DNA of 64,000 nucleotides from Marinomonas rhodophyticola. GTDB lineage: Bacteria; Pseudomonadota; Gammaproteobacteria; Pseudomonadales; Marinomonadaceae. A model generated the notes under the pieces. That model saw only the letters and a program-made list of their open reading frames with translations, was not told the DNA's origin and searched no databases. Every line of letters begins with the position of its first letter. Position 1 is the stretch's first letter. This document shows positions 41,738 through 53,914 of this stretch, in pieces. The stretch lies in contig NZ_JAPEUL010000011.1 in the NCBI RefSeq assembly GCF_026113935.1, positions 372,001 through 436,000 on the forward strand, given 5' to 3'. Both the position numbers and the translations under genes were made by a program.

Positions 41738-43789
41738 TTGGGAATCGTCCTTCGTAATCTGTTTTTACCTGAAAAACAGGCGGTTATTTTTGCCCTTAAA
41801 GGTGTCATTGCCATGGCACTTGCATTAACGATAGCCCTTTCTTTAAATCTTGATCGACCATATTGGGCGCTAGTGTCCGCTGTTTTTTTACAAATGCGAC
41901 CTGAAAGTGGTCTGGTGATTGAAAAGGCCATTTGCCAAATTGTTGGCACTGTCATTGGTGGATTGTTTGGTATTTTGCTGTTGATGCAATTTATGTCTTA
42001 TCCCTATGTGGCGCTGGGGGTGCTGGCCTTATGGTTAGGGTTGAATGCCGCTTTATCTGCTATGGTTCGTCAGGCTAATTTTGTGTATGCCTTTGCTATG
42101 GCTGCGGTGACCGCTGAAATCATTGTATTAATGGTCATGGTGAAGCTACATCTACGGCCGATAGTCAGGCGGTGTTTGTGGTTGCACAGGCTCGAGTCAG
42201 TGAAATTGTTATTGGTTCTATTTGTGCCGGTGTGGTCAGTCATCTGTTTTGGCCTGTCAAAGTCAAAGACAGTTTGCAGCGACAAGCCAGGTCGGTGATT
42301 AATCAGACACTGCAATATTTGGTGACGGAGTTGGATAAATCCGGTACTCATGAGAACCGTCATACGCAAATAGATAGCATCATGGCGACCTTGGGTATGG
42401 TCAGTGAGGATTCCAGTGCGGTCAGTTACGAGGGACCAAAGGGGCCAGGGCGGACACGAGCCGCCAACCAATTGGCTCAGAAAGTCTTATCTTTGTTGGC
42501 ATTAGTGCAAATTTTTGGTCGTTTGCAGCGGCGTCATGCTGAACTGATGACGCCAGTGTTAACTCAACTTCTTGATCGATTGAGAGACGCATTTGGGCGC
42601 ATTGCGGAGTCAGATGATTTTGATTACTGCTTAGAGCAAGTGAAACTCTTGCGAAGTGACCTTAGCAAGTATCGCTCGAATAATGACTCGGATTTGCCTT
42701 TTGAATCTCATATGTTGAATGTTGGGGCAGAGATTACTTCTGAGCTGACAGTATTGTTACGCGCTTTTCGCGCGTTAGAGGAGCGAGACAGTACGTTATT
42801 GAATGCGCCAAGTATGCAGACTTATCAAGATCCATTGGCTGGATTAATTATTGGTATTCGAACCACGATGGTGTTTTTGATTGGTGCAACTATTTGGGTG
42901 GGCACTGGTTCTTCAGCTGCGTTGATGATCATGATTCTACCTGTTATTTTTTCCATCATGCTAGCAAGGTTGCCCCTGATGATTTTGAAAGTGGTTTTAA
43001 AAAGGCTGCTGATTGGCGTTGTCGTGGCGTCATTTGTGGCGATTTTCTTTGCGCTTAACGTATTGTCGCAAAGCTCAGGTCAATTAGAGATTTTATTACT
43101 GGTTTTGGCTGGGCCGTTTTTTATTGGTCTATTGCTTTTGGCCGATAGGCAAACGTTGCCCTATGGCTTAGGGTTTTGTATCCCTTTTTCTATTCTTGTG
43201 AGTCCAAGTCGTGATATGAGTCGGACTTTTTCTATCGACTATACACTGAGTTCTGCGATGGCAATTTTTGCTGGCGTGTGTATTTTATTTTGGGTGTTTC
43301 ATCTCATTACCGGACCAAGTATTCAGTTGTTAGTCCATCGTATTTTCAAAACAACCTACCAAGATTTATTAGAGGCTCAATCAGCAAGCTAGCCCAATAG
43401 CTTGGTATAACCGTCGAATGGCGGATCGGTTGTTACGTTTAACGAACTATGATCAAGGTTCTACATCGCGAGCCATTACAGATCTGGCATTGACTGCCTT
43501 GAACCTTGGGCATGTTTCTATTCGCTTGCGTTCGATCTGTGAAAGCTTAGCTGGAAAAAAGCCATTGCACTCATTAGAAAATTGGCAGGCAGCTTTAGCC
43601 AATGCTTTTTTATTGGCAAGTAAAGGCCGCTGTGATGATGGCTTTGAAAAAGCTTGCAACTCTTTATACGATGAGTTGATTCGGTTAGTGGGGGATGCTA
43701 ATCAGGTTGAGGTCATTCAAGGTATGTTCTTGCGGATCAACCTGACGTTTGAAAGGAGTGCGGAAGCCATTGCTGCTCAGAGAGTCTAG
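41738..43789 (+). CDS. FUSC-family aromatic-acid efflux pump, AaeB-like (two frameshifts)
   Basis: The 683-residue corrected protein has two sets of membrane helices (residues about 10-170 and 370-510) each followed by a soluble domain, the AaeB/YccS plan. AaeB exports p-hydroxybenzoate and related aromatic acids in E. coli. The start is TTG 41738 with a strong TAAGGAGAA. A base is missing near 42139 (before EATSTADSQAVF) and one is extra near 43384 (before QASPIAWYNRR). The indels cancel. Substrate is inferred from family and from the neighbouring vanillate genes; no AaeR-type regulator is adjacent. Confidence 0.87.
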
Positions 43790-43794
43790 ACAGC

Positions 43795-44472
43795 CTAGAC
43801 TCTTAACAACCAATCTGCCTGATCCTTATACGTTGCGACTAATTCTGCGTTTAGTCCATCGCTTTGATTTATTCTGTCCATAGCCTGTTCATGATTGAAG
43901 TTCCAAGCTTTCATGTGTCGTTTTGCTAAGCGCTCGATGGCGACTGTAACGGGGATGTCTAAAAACCAATGTTCGTCGAAGAGGGGTTGAGACGCTTGCC
44001 AACCATCGTTTTGATGCAGCAAGTAGAGTCCTTCAATTAATATGACCTTTGTGTCTTTTTTGATGGTTATATCGTCTTCAATCGGGTCACCTATGGCATG
44101 ATCAAAACTTGGCCACAAAATATCGTCTTTCTGATAGCCTTGCTTAATAAGCTTAACGCGTTCGATAAAAGCGGTGCTATCGAATGTCCATGGAGCGCCT
44201 CGTCTGGCAAATGCTTCTTCTGCATTAGGCAGGGCGTTAAGTTGGGCTTTCGATAGATGAAAGCCATCCATTGAAAGGCAAATGACTTCCATGTTTTGTT
44301 GTCTGCTGAAATAGTTGAGTAAATAATCTGCGAGTGTGCTTTTGCCTGAACCTGGACCTCCCGTTAACCCGATTAATGTTCGGTTAGGTTGATTTAAGTA
44401 AGCGTGGATTTTATCTAAGGCAATATGTACATCTGTTGAATTTGCATAGCTATCATTCATATCAAGGGCCAT
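43795..44472 (-). CDS. P-loop nucleoside/sugar kinase-like protein
   Basis: A 225-residue P-loop NTPase with Walker A GGPGSGKST at residues 38-46, the MDGFHLS motif, and a likely Walker B VILIEGLYLL. The overall plan is that of the uridine kinase/phosphoribulokinase/pantothenate kinase group (YggC/FrcK-like, often annotated nucleoside/nucleotide kinase family). The MDGFH and RRGAP motifs support this subgroup; substrate is unknown. It converges on the FUSC gene with 5 bp between stops. A link to aromatic metabolism is not evident. Confidence 0.8.
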   Translation of the reverse strand: MALDMNDSYANSTDVHIALDKIHAYLNQPNRTLIGLTGGPGSGKSTLADYLLNYFSRQQNMEVICLSMDGFHLSKAQLNALPNAEEAFARRGAPWTFDSTAFIERVKLIKQGYQKDDILWPSFDHAIGDPIEDDITIKKDTKVILIEGLYLLHQNDGWQASQPLFDEHWFLDIPVTVAIERLAKRHMKAWNFNHEQAMDRINQSDGLNAELVATYKDQADWLLRV

Positions 44473-44598
44473 AAATTTTCCTGTTGTTGTTTTTTATTGC
44501 AGTACTTTAGCATGAACTTATTGTGTTGATTCGGCATTTTAAGTGAACTGATCGATGGTTGGATCCGTACCTAAAGAAAATCACTGGAGTGTATTAGC

Positions 44599-44895
44599 AT
44601 GCAACTAAAAGAGCTTAAAAAAATTCCTCATATCGATAAAGTGAAGCTGCATTCTTTAGAGTCAAATTTGTATCAGCTGTCCGTTATCATAGGGGATAAA
44701 GAAGAGTATATAACAACCAATGAAGGGCGTTTTTTAACCAGCCATAACAAGTTAGACTTACAGGCTTTGTTTAAGGATAAGAGCGTTGGCACCATGGTGT
44801 TATGTCACCAGAGTGCTTATGATGAAATGGTCGGTCAACCAGTTGGTGTTGGCAACACGCTAGAAGTGCCACTTGGAAATACTGACTTATCTTAA
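44599..44895 (+). CDS. DUF6482 family protein
   Basis: The 98-residue protein has the pattern I associate with DUF6482: an N-terminal QLKELKKI, a beta-rich middle and a C-terminal HQSAYDEMVGQ motif. No catalytic residues, signal peptide or membrane helix are visible, and function is unknown. TGGAGTG precedes the ATG. Its 3' end overlaps the last bases of the convergent vanR-like gene. Confidence 0.72.
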   Translation: MQLKELKKIPHIDKVKLHSLESNLYQLSVIIGDKEEYITTNEGRFLTSHNKLDLQALFKDKSVGTMVLCHQSAYDEMVGQPVGVGNTLEVPLGNTDLS

Positions 44896-45618
44896 ATGAT
44901 TGAGACTCATGTTGTTTAAAACTTGCATCTTCTCGCCATTTTTTTCTTTTTGGGAAAAAATTTTCGCGTAGCCATGGGTGGCGTTTGCATGCTCTCGCAT
45001 AATTGCTTCAGCACGGCTTCCTTGTCCGTTGTGGATGGCGTCAAACACGGCATGATGTTGCATGTGGGCGAAATTAAAGCGGCGATACTCTTGAGCCAAG
45101 TTGTTGCGATCGAATGCCAAGGCACTAACCGATGCAAAAGGTAAGTGTTCATTGCGGCTTAATGCTTCAGCGATGGCTGGATTTAAGCTGGCTTCGATGA
45201 TAATTTGATGGAAGCGCTGGTTCATGTCATGGTACATGGCGAGGTCTTGTTCATTGATACTGCCTTTCAAAAACAAATCATCGCCTTGTTTTAATAATTC
45301 TCGTAATTCCTTGGTCTGCGCGTTCGATAACGTATTTTCCGCTGCTTGTCTAGCTGCCAATCCTTCTAGTACGCCTCGCACTTCGATAGAGCCGCTAATT
45401 TCTGCCTGTGTTACTTGGCGTACCATATAGCCTCGACCTGATAATTTGGTTAGTAGGCCTTCTTGCTCTAGGGTGCGAAAAGCAATACGAATAGGTGTTC
45501 GAGAAACCCCCAATTGTTCCGCTGTGGGAATTTCCGCAAGGCGTTGTCCTGACTCAAGCTCCCCCGACAAAATCATTTGTCGTAAACGGCTGATAACATG
45601 TTGGCCCGGTTTGCTCAT
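44887..45618 (-). CDS. vanR: GntR-family (FCD) repressor, probable VanR
   Basis: The 243-residue protein has an N-terminal winged helix (QRLAEIPTAEQLGVSRTPIRIAF region, residues 21-43) and an all-helical FCD ligand domain with metal-binding type residues (His in MRQRFHQIII-like DMNQRFHQIII and the C-terminal REHANATHGYA). It diverges from vanA and faces three copies of the palindrome ATTGGATCCAAT, the operator type known for VanR repressors of vanillate demethylase genes. Vanillate would be the expected inducer. Naming rests mainly on context. Confidence 0.87.
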   Translation of the reverse strand: MSKPGQHVISRLRQMILSGELESGQRLAEIPTAEQLGVSRTPIRIAFRTLEQEGLLTKLSGRGYMVRQVTQAEISGSIEVRGVLEGLAARQAAENTLSNAQTKELRELLKQGDDLFLKGSINEQDLAMYHDMNQRFHQIIIEASLNPAIAEALSRNEHLPFASVSALAFDRNNLAQEYRRFNFAHMQHHAVFDAIHNGQGSRAEAIMREHANATHGYAKIFSQKEKNGEKMQVLNNMSLNHLR

Positions 45619-45683
45619 TGAGTCTGCCTTTAGTCGATTGGTAAAAAATAATCATAACGTATACACCGGAAAAAAAAGTAACC

Positions 45684-45695
45684 ATTGGATCCAAT
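45684..45695. promoter_or_regulatory. VanR-type operator 1
   Basis: Perfect 12-bp palindrome ATTGGATCCAAT, nearest to vanR, 66 bp upstream of its start codon. Probably mediates autoregulation. Confidence 0.82.
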
Positions 45696-45752
45696 TGATA
45701 ATCTTATATTTTTCAACTGTTTAGCGTATGAACTATTATTCATAATATAATC

Positions 45753-45764
45753 ATTGGATCCAAT
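45753..45764. promoter_or_regulatory. VanR-type operator 2
   Basis: Second perfect ATTGGATCCAAT, 69 bp from the first and 52 bp (about five helical turns) from the third, allowing cooperative or looping contacts. Confidence 0.82.
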
Positions 45765-45779
45765 TTATGCATAATAATC

Positions 45780-45807
45780 TTGTCTTATCAATTATTTTGA
45801 TTATATT
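45780..45807 (+). promoter_or_regulatory. Probable vanA promoter
   Basis: TTGTCT (45780-45785) and TATATT (45802-45807) are 16 bp apart. The -10 overlaps operator 3, so repressor binding there would block polymerase directly. Confidence 0.55.
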
Positions 45808-45816
45808 GGATCCAAT
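45805..45816. promoter_or_regulatory. VanR-type operator 3
   Basis: Third perfect ATTGGATCCAAT, overlapping the predicted vanA -10 and 29 bp before the vanA start codon. Confidence 0.85.
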
Positions 45817-45845
45817 AAATAAAAATAAAAGCAGGAGAACTTCAA

Positions 45846-46949
45846 ATGAGTCAGCAAACTTATCTTAAAAACGCATGGTATGTGGCCGCCATGTCCGAAG
45901 AGGTAGCGGGCAGCAAACCTCTTGGCCGTAAAATCTGTGGCGAAAGCATTGCTTTTTATCGTTCTCACGATAATGAAATTGCTGCGGTATTGGATTTTTG
46001 TCCACACCGTGGTGCGGCGTTGTCGTTAGGTTATGTCGAAGAGGGTCTTTTAGTTTGTGGCTATCACGGTTTAAAAATGGGCGCTGATGGCAAAACCAAA
46101 GAGATGCCGTTGCAGCGTGTAAAAGGCTTTCCTTGCATGAAGTCTTATGCGGTAGAAGAGCGTTATGGTTTCATTTGGGTATGGCCGGGCGATCAATCAC
46201 AAGCCGATAAAAGCTTGATTCCTCATTTGGAATGGGCGGTCAGTCCTGAATGGGCTTATGGTGGCGGTTTATACCATATCAACTGTGACTATCGTTTGAT
46301 GATAGACAACCTCATGGACTTAACCCACGAAACATATGTGCATGCTAGCAGCATTGGTCAAAAAGAAATTGATGAGTCACCTGTTGCTACAAAAGTGGAT
46401 GGTGATAAGGTTATTACTAGCCGTTTTATGGAAAATATTATGGCACCACCATTCTGGCAAGCCGCACTTCGTGGTAACGGGCTAGCCGATAATGTCCCCG
46501 TTGATCGTTGGCAGATTTGTCGATTCAGTCCACCTTCTCATGTGATGATTGATGTTGGCGTAGCTCATGCAGGAAATGGCGGCTTTGAGGCGCCAGCAGA
46601 TAAAAAAGCCAGCAGTACCGTTGTGGACTTTATTACGCCAGAAACCGAGACCTCAATTTGGTATTTTTGGGGAATGGCGCGTAGCTTCAAGCCGGAAGAC
46701 CAAGCGTTAACTGATACTATTCGAGAAGGGCAAGGTAAGATTTTTGCTGAAGATTTAGAGGTGCTTGAACGTCAGCAACAAAACCTTTTGGCGTTTCCTG
46801 ATTATGATTTATTGAAGTTAGACATTGACGCGGGTGGTGTTCAGTCAAGACGTATCATTGATCGACTGATTGCTAAAGAGCAGACCGCCAGAGCATCAAC
46901 TGCGGTGTCGCCTTCGCAGCCAGCGCCACTTCAAACAGTGTCATTTTAA
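45846..46949 (+). CDS. vanA: Vanillate O-demethylase, oxygenase subunit
   Basis: VanA is the Rieske oxygenase that O-demethylates vanillate to protocatechuate and formaldehyde. The Rieske [2Fe-2S] ligands are in CPHRGAALSLG and CGYHG (residues about 47-71). The mononuclear iron motif is NLMDLTHETYVH near residues 154-165. Length 367 residues is slightly longer than typical VanA (about 330-355) owing to a Ser/Ala/Pro-rich tail. AGGAGA lies 7 bp before the ATG. The reductase gene vanB follows after an 80-bp spacer with a hairpin. Confidence 0.93.
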   Translation: MSQQTYLKNAWYVAAMSEEVAGSKPLGRKICGESIAFYRSHDNEIAAVLDFCPHRGAALSLGYVEEGLLVCGYHGLKMGADGKTKEMPLQRVKGFPCMKSYAVEERYGFIWVWPGDQSQADKSLIPHLEWAVSPEWAYGGGLYHINCDYRLMIDNLMDLTHETYVHASSIGQKEIDESPVATKVDGDKVITSRFMENIMAPPFWQAALRGNGLADNVPVDRWQICRFSPPSHVMIDVGVAHAGNGGFEAPADKKASSTVVDFITPETETSIWYFWGMARSFKPEDQALTDTIREGQGKIFAEDLEVLERQQQNLLAFPDYDLLKLDIDAGGVQSRRIIDRLIAKEQTARASTAVSPSQPAPLQTVSF

Positions 46950-46962
46950 TATAATCAGTGCC

Positions 46963-46995
46963 AGCCAGAGAGTAGCTCTCACTTACTCTCTGGCT
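46963..46995 (+). repeat. Perfect hairpin between vanA and vanB
   Basis: AGCCAGAGAGTA pairs with TACTCTCTGGCT over 12 bp around a 9-nt loop. There is no immediate T-run, so RNA stabilisation or partial termination that sets the VanA:VanB ratio are both possible. Confidence 0.7.
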
Positions 46996-47029
46996 ATGGT
47001 CTAAAAAAATAATAGGTCAGGAGAGCCAA

Positions 47030-47985
47030 ATGATTCCGGTCATTGTAAGAAATGTTGTTACCGAAGCGCAAGGTGTGGTTCGGCTTGTGCTAGGTTCTTT
47101 GGATGGCTCAGAGTTGCCCACTTTTGAAGCTGGTGCGCATATTGACATTAAGTTGCCAAGTGGTTTGGTTCGTCAATATTCATTATGTCGTTTGCAATCG
47201 GAAGCGCAGTACTATGAAATTGCAGTATTAAAAGACCCACAGTCAAGAGGTGGGTCGGTAGAGGTGCATTGCTTGGAAATTGGTGATGAGTTGTCTATTA
47301 GTGCACCTAAGAACCACTTTCCTTTGATGGACACAAAACGTCATAGTGTCTTGATTGCTGGTGGTATTGGTGTAACACCAATACTGCCAATGGCGCAACA
47401 GCTACAAAAAATGGGGTTGTCTTTTGAGTTCCATTATTGTGCAAGGACCCCAGAGACAGCGGCGTTTGCATCGGCATTAAAAAGCGGTTCTTTTGCGGAT
47501 AAAATGCATTTTCATTTCAGTGAAGTCGCTGAATCTGGTCAGATGGATGTAGTGAGTGTTTTATCTCGTCATGCACATGATTCTGAATTGTATATCTGTG
47601 GTCCGGCTGCCTTTATTGATTATGTGTTATTGCAAGCGAAAATATTAGGTTGGCCTGAAGATAGATTACACCGAGAATTTTTTCAGCCCCTGTTCTGGAT
47701 GAAAATATTAGCGAAAATACGCCATTTAAAGTTAAAATTCATAGCACTGGTGAGGTCTTTGATGTCGGTGCTGATCAGAGTATTTTTGAAGTACTAGATA
47801 ACAATGGTGTTTTCTTAGCAGTATCCTGTGAATCGGGCGTGTGCGGTACGTGCCAGACGGGGGTGATCGACGGTGTTCCTGACCATCGAGATGTGTTTTT
47901 AACGGATCAAGAGCACGCCTCAGGAAAGCTTGTCATGCCATGCTGTTCTCGTTCAAAAACGCCCATTTTAGAGCTAGACTTGTAA
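47030..47985 (+). CDS. vanB: Vanillate O-demethylase, reductase subunit (frameshifted)
   Basis: VanB passes electrons from NAD(P)H through FMN and a plant-type [2Fe-2S] cluster to VanA. In order: flavin domain (RQYSLCRL), nucleotide domain (GGIGVTPILPMAQQ, YICGPAAFID) and C-terminal ferredoxin with ligands in CESGVCGTC and MPCC. A CCCC run at 47687-47690 lacks one C; adding it joins REFFQ to PPVLDENISEN and the whole ferredoxin domain, 318 residues in all. The ferredoxin part has no start codon of its own, so the break is easily missed. Probably a sequence error. Confidence 0.92.
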
Positions 47986-48045
47986 TGTCTGTCCATGGGG
48001 GTTGCTTTTCATATCATATTGCCTCTTCTTGCTGAGTAACTGATT

Positions 48046-48087
48046 CTTCACTCAATGTAAAACAACTGTGTTTTACATTGAGTGAAG
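48046..48087. repeat. 19-bp perfect inverted repeat between vanB and pyrG
   Basis: The arms 48046-48064 and 48069-48087 are exact complements around ACTG. The stem is AT-rich with TTTTA/TAAAA and has no clear T-run afterwards. It could act as a bidirectional barrier at the end of the accessory block or be a regulatory or repeat element. Confidence 0.7.
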
Positions 48088-48183
48088 GGGCTGACAATGT
48101 TATTATTTTCACCCGTCCTGAAGGTGCATTGATCTGTGCCATCAAATCTCATTTTTTTATATTTTAAGGCGGGTTAAACACTC

Positions 48184-49819
<1,636 letters not shown>

Positions 49820-49843
49820 GTAGAGCAAACAGGCAGTTTGTGA

Positions 49844-51166
<1,323 letters not shown>

Positions 51167-51182
51167 TTTCGTCTGACTTAAT

Positions 51183-51211
51183 AAAGGGAGAACTTGGTTC
51201 TCCCTTTTTTT
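51183..51211 (+). terminator. Intrinsic terminator after eno
   Basis: AAAGGGAGAAC pairs with GTTCTCCCTTT around TTG, ending in a T-run. Confidence 0.93.
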
Positions 51212-51275
51212 ATTTTTTTTTGCTTCAATTCCTTCGATAATAAGGAATGTATTTTTAAGATGTTGAGGGTGTTGT

Positions 51276-51554
51276 ATGGCACGGTTGTTAATTTTCTTTT
51301 TTGTTTGTGCCGTTGGCTATCAATCCTATCATTTGTATTTTGGTGAGCAGGGGATTAAACGTCAGGAAGAGCTAGCAAAACAGATTGCCTATCAAGAGCG
51401 TATCAACCTACGTCTAAAACATCGAAATCAAGCATTAAGAGCACAAGTGAACGATCTACGTCTTGGTGAAGAGGCGGTAGAAGAGCATGTGCGTAGTGAG
51501 CTGCAATATATAAAAGATGGTGAAGTATTTTATCGTATGGTGAATAAAAAATGA
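51276..51554 (+). CDS. ftsB: Cell division protein FtsB
   Basis: FtsB is a bitopic divisome protein that forms a subcomplex with FtsL and FtsQ. The 92-residue chain has one membrane helix at residues 3-21, a periplasmic coiled coil (KQIAYQERINLRLKHRNQAL) and the FtsB-type ending with EEHVRSELQYIKDGEVFYR. Its position immediately after eno and in 4-bp overlap with ispD is the conserved eno-ftsB-ispD order. Confidence 0.94.
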   Translation: MARLLIFFFVCAVGYQSYHLYFGEQGIKRQEELAKQIAYQERINLRLKHRNQALRAQVNDLRLGEEAVEEHVRSELQYIKDGEVFYRMVNKK

Positions 51555-52270
51555 CGAAGCCACTGTGGGTTCTTATTCCTGCTGCTGGCGTTGGTCAACG
51601 TATGCAAGCGAATTGTCCAAAACAATACCTATCTCTTGCCGGACAAACTATTTTAGACCGCACCATCGAGATTTTCATATCGCATCCACTTATTGCTGGT
51701 GTGCTCGTGGGTATTGGTGAGAATGATCCTTATTGGTTAGATTCTATGTGGTATCAGCATGACTGTGTTCACAGCTTTATTGGTGGTAAAGAGCGCAGTG
51801 ATACCGTACAAAAAGGTCTGCGTTATTTATTGAATAGCTTGGATGGTCTTCAGCAAGAGGTTTTGGTTCACGATGCGGCACGCCCTTTGTTAAGTCAAAC
51901 GGCATTGAACCGGATCATCAATCATCACTCTGCACAAGGTGCATTATTAGCCATGCCTGCCAAAGATACCGTAAAGCGACAGATGTCAGATCGGCCCTTG
52001 GTTGATGCGACTCTAGATCGTAATGCTATCTGGTTGGCACAGACACCACAGAAGTTTCCTGCGCACGCTTTGTTAGAGGCATTAGAGAAAACACAAGCGC
52101 AAGGAATCTCAGTCACAGACGAATGTTCAGCGATGGAGAGTGTTGGTTGGCATCCTGATCTTATTATAGGAGAGAGCAGTAATATAAAAATAACGCTTCC
52201 TGAAGATTTGCTTATCGCTGAAGCACTTTTTTCTTTTCTTCTGAATTCAAACAATAGGTGCCATTCATAG
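51551..52270 (+). CDS. ispD: 2-C-methyl-D-erythritol 4-phosphate cytidylyltransferase
   Basis: IspD transfers CMP to MEP in the third isoprenoid MEP step. The 239-residue protein opens with [19 protein letters not shown], the nucleotide-binding loop, and has VHDAARPLL and the [11 protein letters not shown] segment. Length is typical (236 in E. coli). It overlaps ftsB by 4 bp; ispF begins 16 bp later. Confidence 0.96.
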   Translation: MTKPLWVLIPAAGVGQRMQANCPKQYLSLAGQTILDRTIEIFISHPLIAGVLVGIGENDPYWLDSMWYQHDCVHSFIGGKERSDTVQKGLRYLLNSLDGLQQEVLVHDAARPLLSQTALNRIINHHSAQGALLAMPAKDTVKRQMSDRPLVDATLDRNAIWLAQTPQKFPAHALLEALEKTQAQGISVTDECSAMESVGWHPDLIIGESSNIKITLPEDLLIAEALFSFLLNSNNRCHS

Positions 52271-52286
52271 CATAGGAGTAACTATC

Positions 52287-52823
52287 ATGATGCCGTTTCG
52301 TGTAGGCCATGGTTTTGATGTACATAAATTTGGCGAGGGCGACCACATTGTCATCGGTGGTGTTTCTATCCCTTACACTCAGGGGCTGGTTGCTCATTCC
52401 GATGGTGATGTCGCATTGCATGCGTTGACCGATGCGTTGTTAGGGGCAGCGGCTCTTGGGGATATTGGAAAACATTTTCCAGATACTGACGTTGCTTTTT
52501 CAGGCGCTGATAGTCGGGTTCTGTTAAAGCGTGCTTACCAGGAAATACAGGCTCTTGGTTTTTGTGTAGGTAATGTTGATATCACTATTATTGCTGAAGC
52601 ACCCAAAATGCGCCCTTACATCGATGCGATGCGAACTAATATTGCTGAAGACTTAGCCGTAGATATCAATGTTGTCAATGTGAAAGCAACGACCACGGAA
52701 AAGCTTGGTTTTACCGGTCGTAAAGAGGGTATTGCTGTTGAAGCCGTTGCGCTTATTTTTAAACAGGCTCATTTTAATCAAGCTCTTTTTAATCAAGCTC
52801 TTTTTAATCAAGGTAATGTATGA
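52287..52823 (+). CDS. ispF: 2-C-methyl-D-erythritol 2,4-cyclodiphosphate synthase, with repeat tail
   Basis: IspF cyclises CDP-ME-2-phosphate. Zinc ligands are in [10 protein letters not shown] and [23 protein letters not shown] and [14 protein letters not shown] complete the active site. The family ends near residue 160, but this protein continues to 178 with three copies of a five-residue unit (F-N-Q-A-L), encoded by 15-bp tandem repeats at about 52767-52815. The tail ends in a 4-bp overlap with truD. The core is intact, so the tail is probably tolerated rather than functional. Confidence 0.95.
   Translation: MMPFRVGHGFDVHKFGEGDHIVIGGVSIPYTQGLVAHSDGDVALHALTDALLGAAALGDIGKHFPDTDVAFSGADSRVLLKRAYQEIQALGFCVGNVDITIIAEAPKMRPYIDAMRTNIAEDLAVDINVVNVKATTTEKLGFTGRKEGIAVEAVALIFKQAHFNQALFNQALFNQGNV
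52767..52815 (+). repeat. 15-bp tandem repeat at the ispF 3' end
   Basis: About three copies of a unit TTTTTAATCAAGCTC (the first and last slightly altered) encode the repeated FNQAL tail of IspF. Such short tandem repeats change copy number by slippage in multiples of three, keeping frame. Confidence 0.85.
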
Positions 52824-53914
52824 ATACCGAATGGCGATATGCTTGGTCTAAGCCGACTGTCACTGGGGATTTGAAAACCCATGTGCAAGACTTTTATGTC
52901 GAAGAGCAGTTGGGTTTTGAGCCTGATGGAAGAGGGGAATTTTGCTTTGTATTTATAGAAAAGGAAGGGGTGAATACCGACTTTCTCGCAAAGCGCTTGG
53001 CGCAGATTGCTGGCATAGGTCCTGATAAGGTGACTTATAGTGGTGTGAAAGATCGTCATGCCTGTACACGTCAGTGGTTTTGTTTGCATGTTTTGAATCG
53101 CGAGCCGGATTTTTCGACCATTCAGGAAGCTTTTAGGGAGCCGGAAAGTGTTCGTGTGATTGCACAGCTACGCCATTCAAAAAAACTGCGCACTGGTACA
53201 CACTTAGCGAATCGTTTTGTGATTCGACTTCGTGAGATCAATGGCGATTTGGACGAGCTAGAAGGGCGCTTACATCTGATTAAGCAGGCAGGTGTTCCTA
53301 ACTATTATGGCCCCCAACGTTTTGGCATAAACGGTAATAATTTGCATAACGGCAAAGACTTTGTCTTAAAAGGGCGGCAAAGTCGCCGTAAATTATCGAA
53401 AACAGAATCCTTTTGGTTATCGGCAATTCGTTCTTGGTGTTTCAATGAGGCATTAAGTGATCAGGTGGAAAACGGTATGTGGATGCGTTTATGTGATGGT
53501 GACATTGCACAGTTTCAGCATAAGGATGAGCAATTTCGCGTAAAAGAAGTTGGCGCACTCATGCATTTAAGTGTGATGCGAGGTCACATAAGTCCTGTGT
53601 TGCCTATGATTAGTGAGGGTTGGGAGGCCGGTACAGGTGCTCAACGTGAGCAAGTCATGAAACACTCCTTGTCAGACAGTGCCGAGCTGGTGGACGCTCT
53701 GATTGCTTTTGATCTTTCCCGAGACAGCCGACTAGCGCGCCTTGTGCCTATGAACATGGCGTGGGAATTGCTTAGGGAGAGGGAAGGGAGCGCGCAATTG
53801 ATCGTTGAGTTTTCTTTAACCAAGGGCTGTTTCGCCACGAGTATTTTGCGTGAAATGATAGATTTTACGGATAAATCAGCTGAGAAATACCATGAGAATT
53901 TTGATCGCCAATGA
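52820..53914 (+). CDS. truD: tRNA pseudouridine(13) synthase TruD
   Basis: TruD makes pseudouridine 13 in tRNA-Glu. The catalytic Asp is in [14 protein letters not shown] (residues about 75-88); [17 protein letters not shown] is the second family signature, followed by the TRUD insertion domain. Length 364 residues is slightly longer than E. coli TruD (349). It overlaps ispF by 4 bp and surE by 23 bp, as in the conserved ispF-truD-surE-pcm cluster. Confidence 0.95.
   Translation: MNTEWRYAWSKPTVTGDLKTHVQDFYVEEQLGFEPDGRGEFCFVFIEKEGVNTDFLAKRLAQIAGIGPDKVTYSGVKDRHACTRQWFCLHVLNREPDFSTIQEAFREPESVRVIAQLRHSKKLRTGTHLANRFVIRLREINGDLDELEGRLHLIKQAGVPNYYGPQRFGINGNNLHNGKDFVLKGRQSRRKLSKTESFWLSAIRSWCFNEALSDQVENGMWMRLCDGDIAQFQHKDEQFRVKEVGALMHLSVMRGHISPVLPMISEGWEAGTGAQREQVMKHSLSDSAELVDALIAFDLSRDSRLARLVPMNMAWELLREREGSAQLIVEFSLTKGCFATSILREMIDFTDKSAEKYHENFDRQ

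Noticed and set aside
45684-45816. ATTGGATCCAAT copies as cloning-site or BamHI artefacts
   Set aside because: The full 12-bp palindrome matches the VanR operator type and is placed exactly between vanR and vanA.
52767-52815. CRISPR-like or transposon repeat
   Set aside because: The 15-bp units are contiguous, in frame and without spacers, so this is a simple tandem repeat in ispF.
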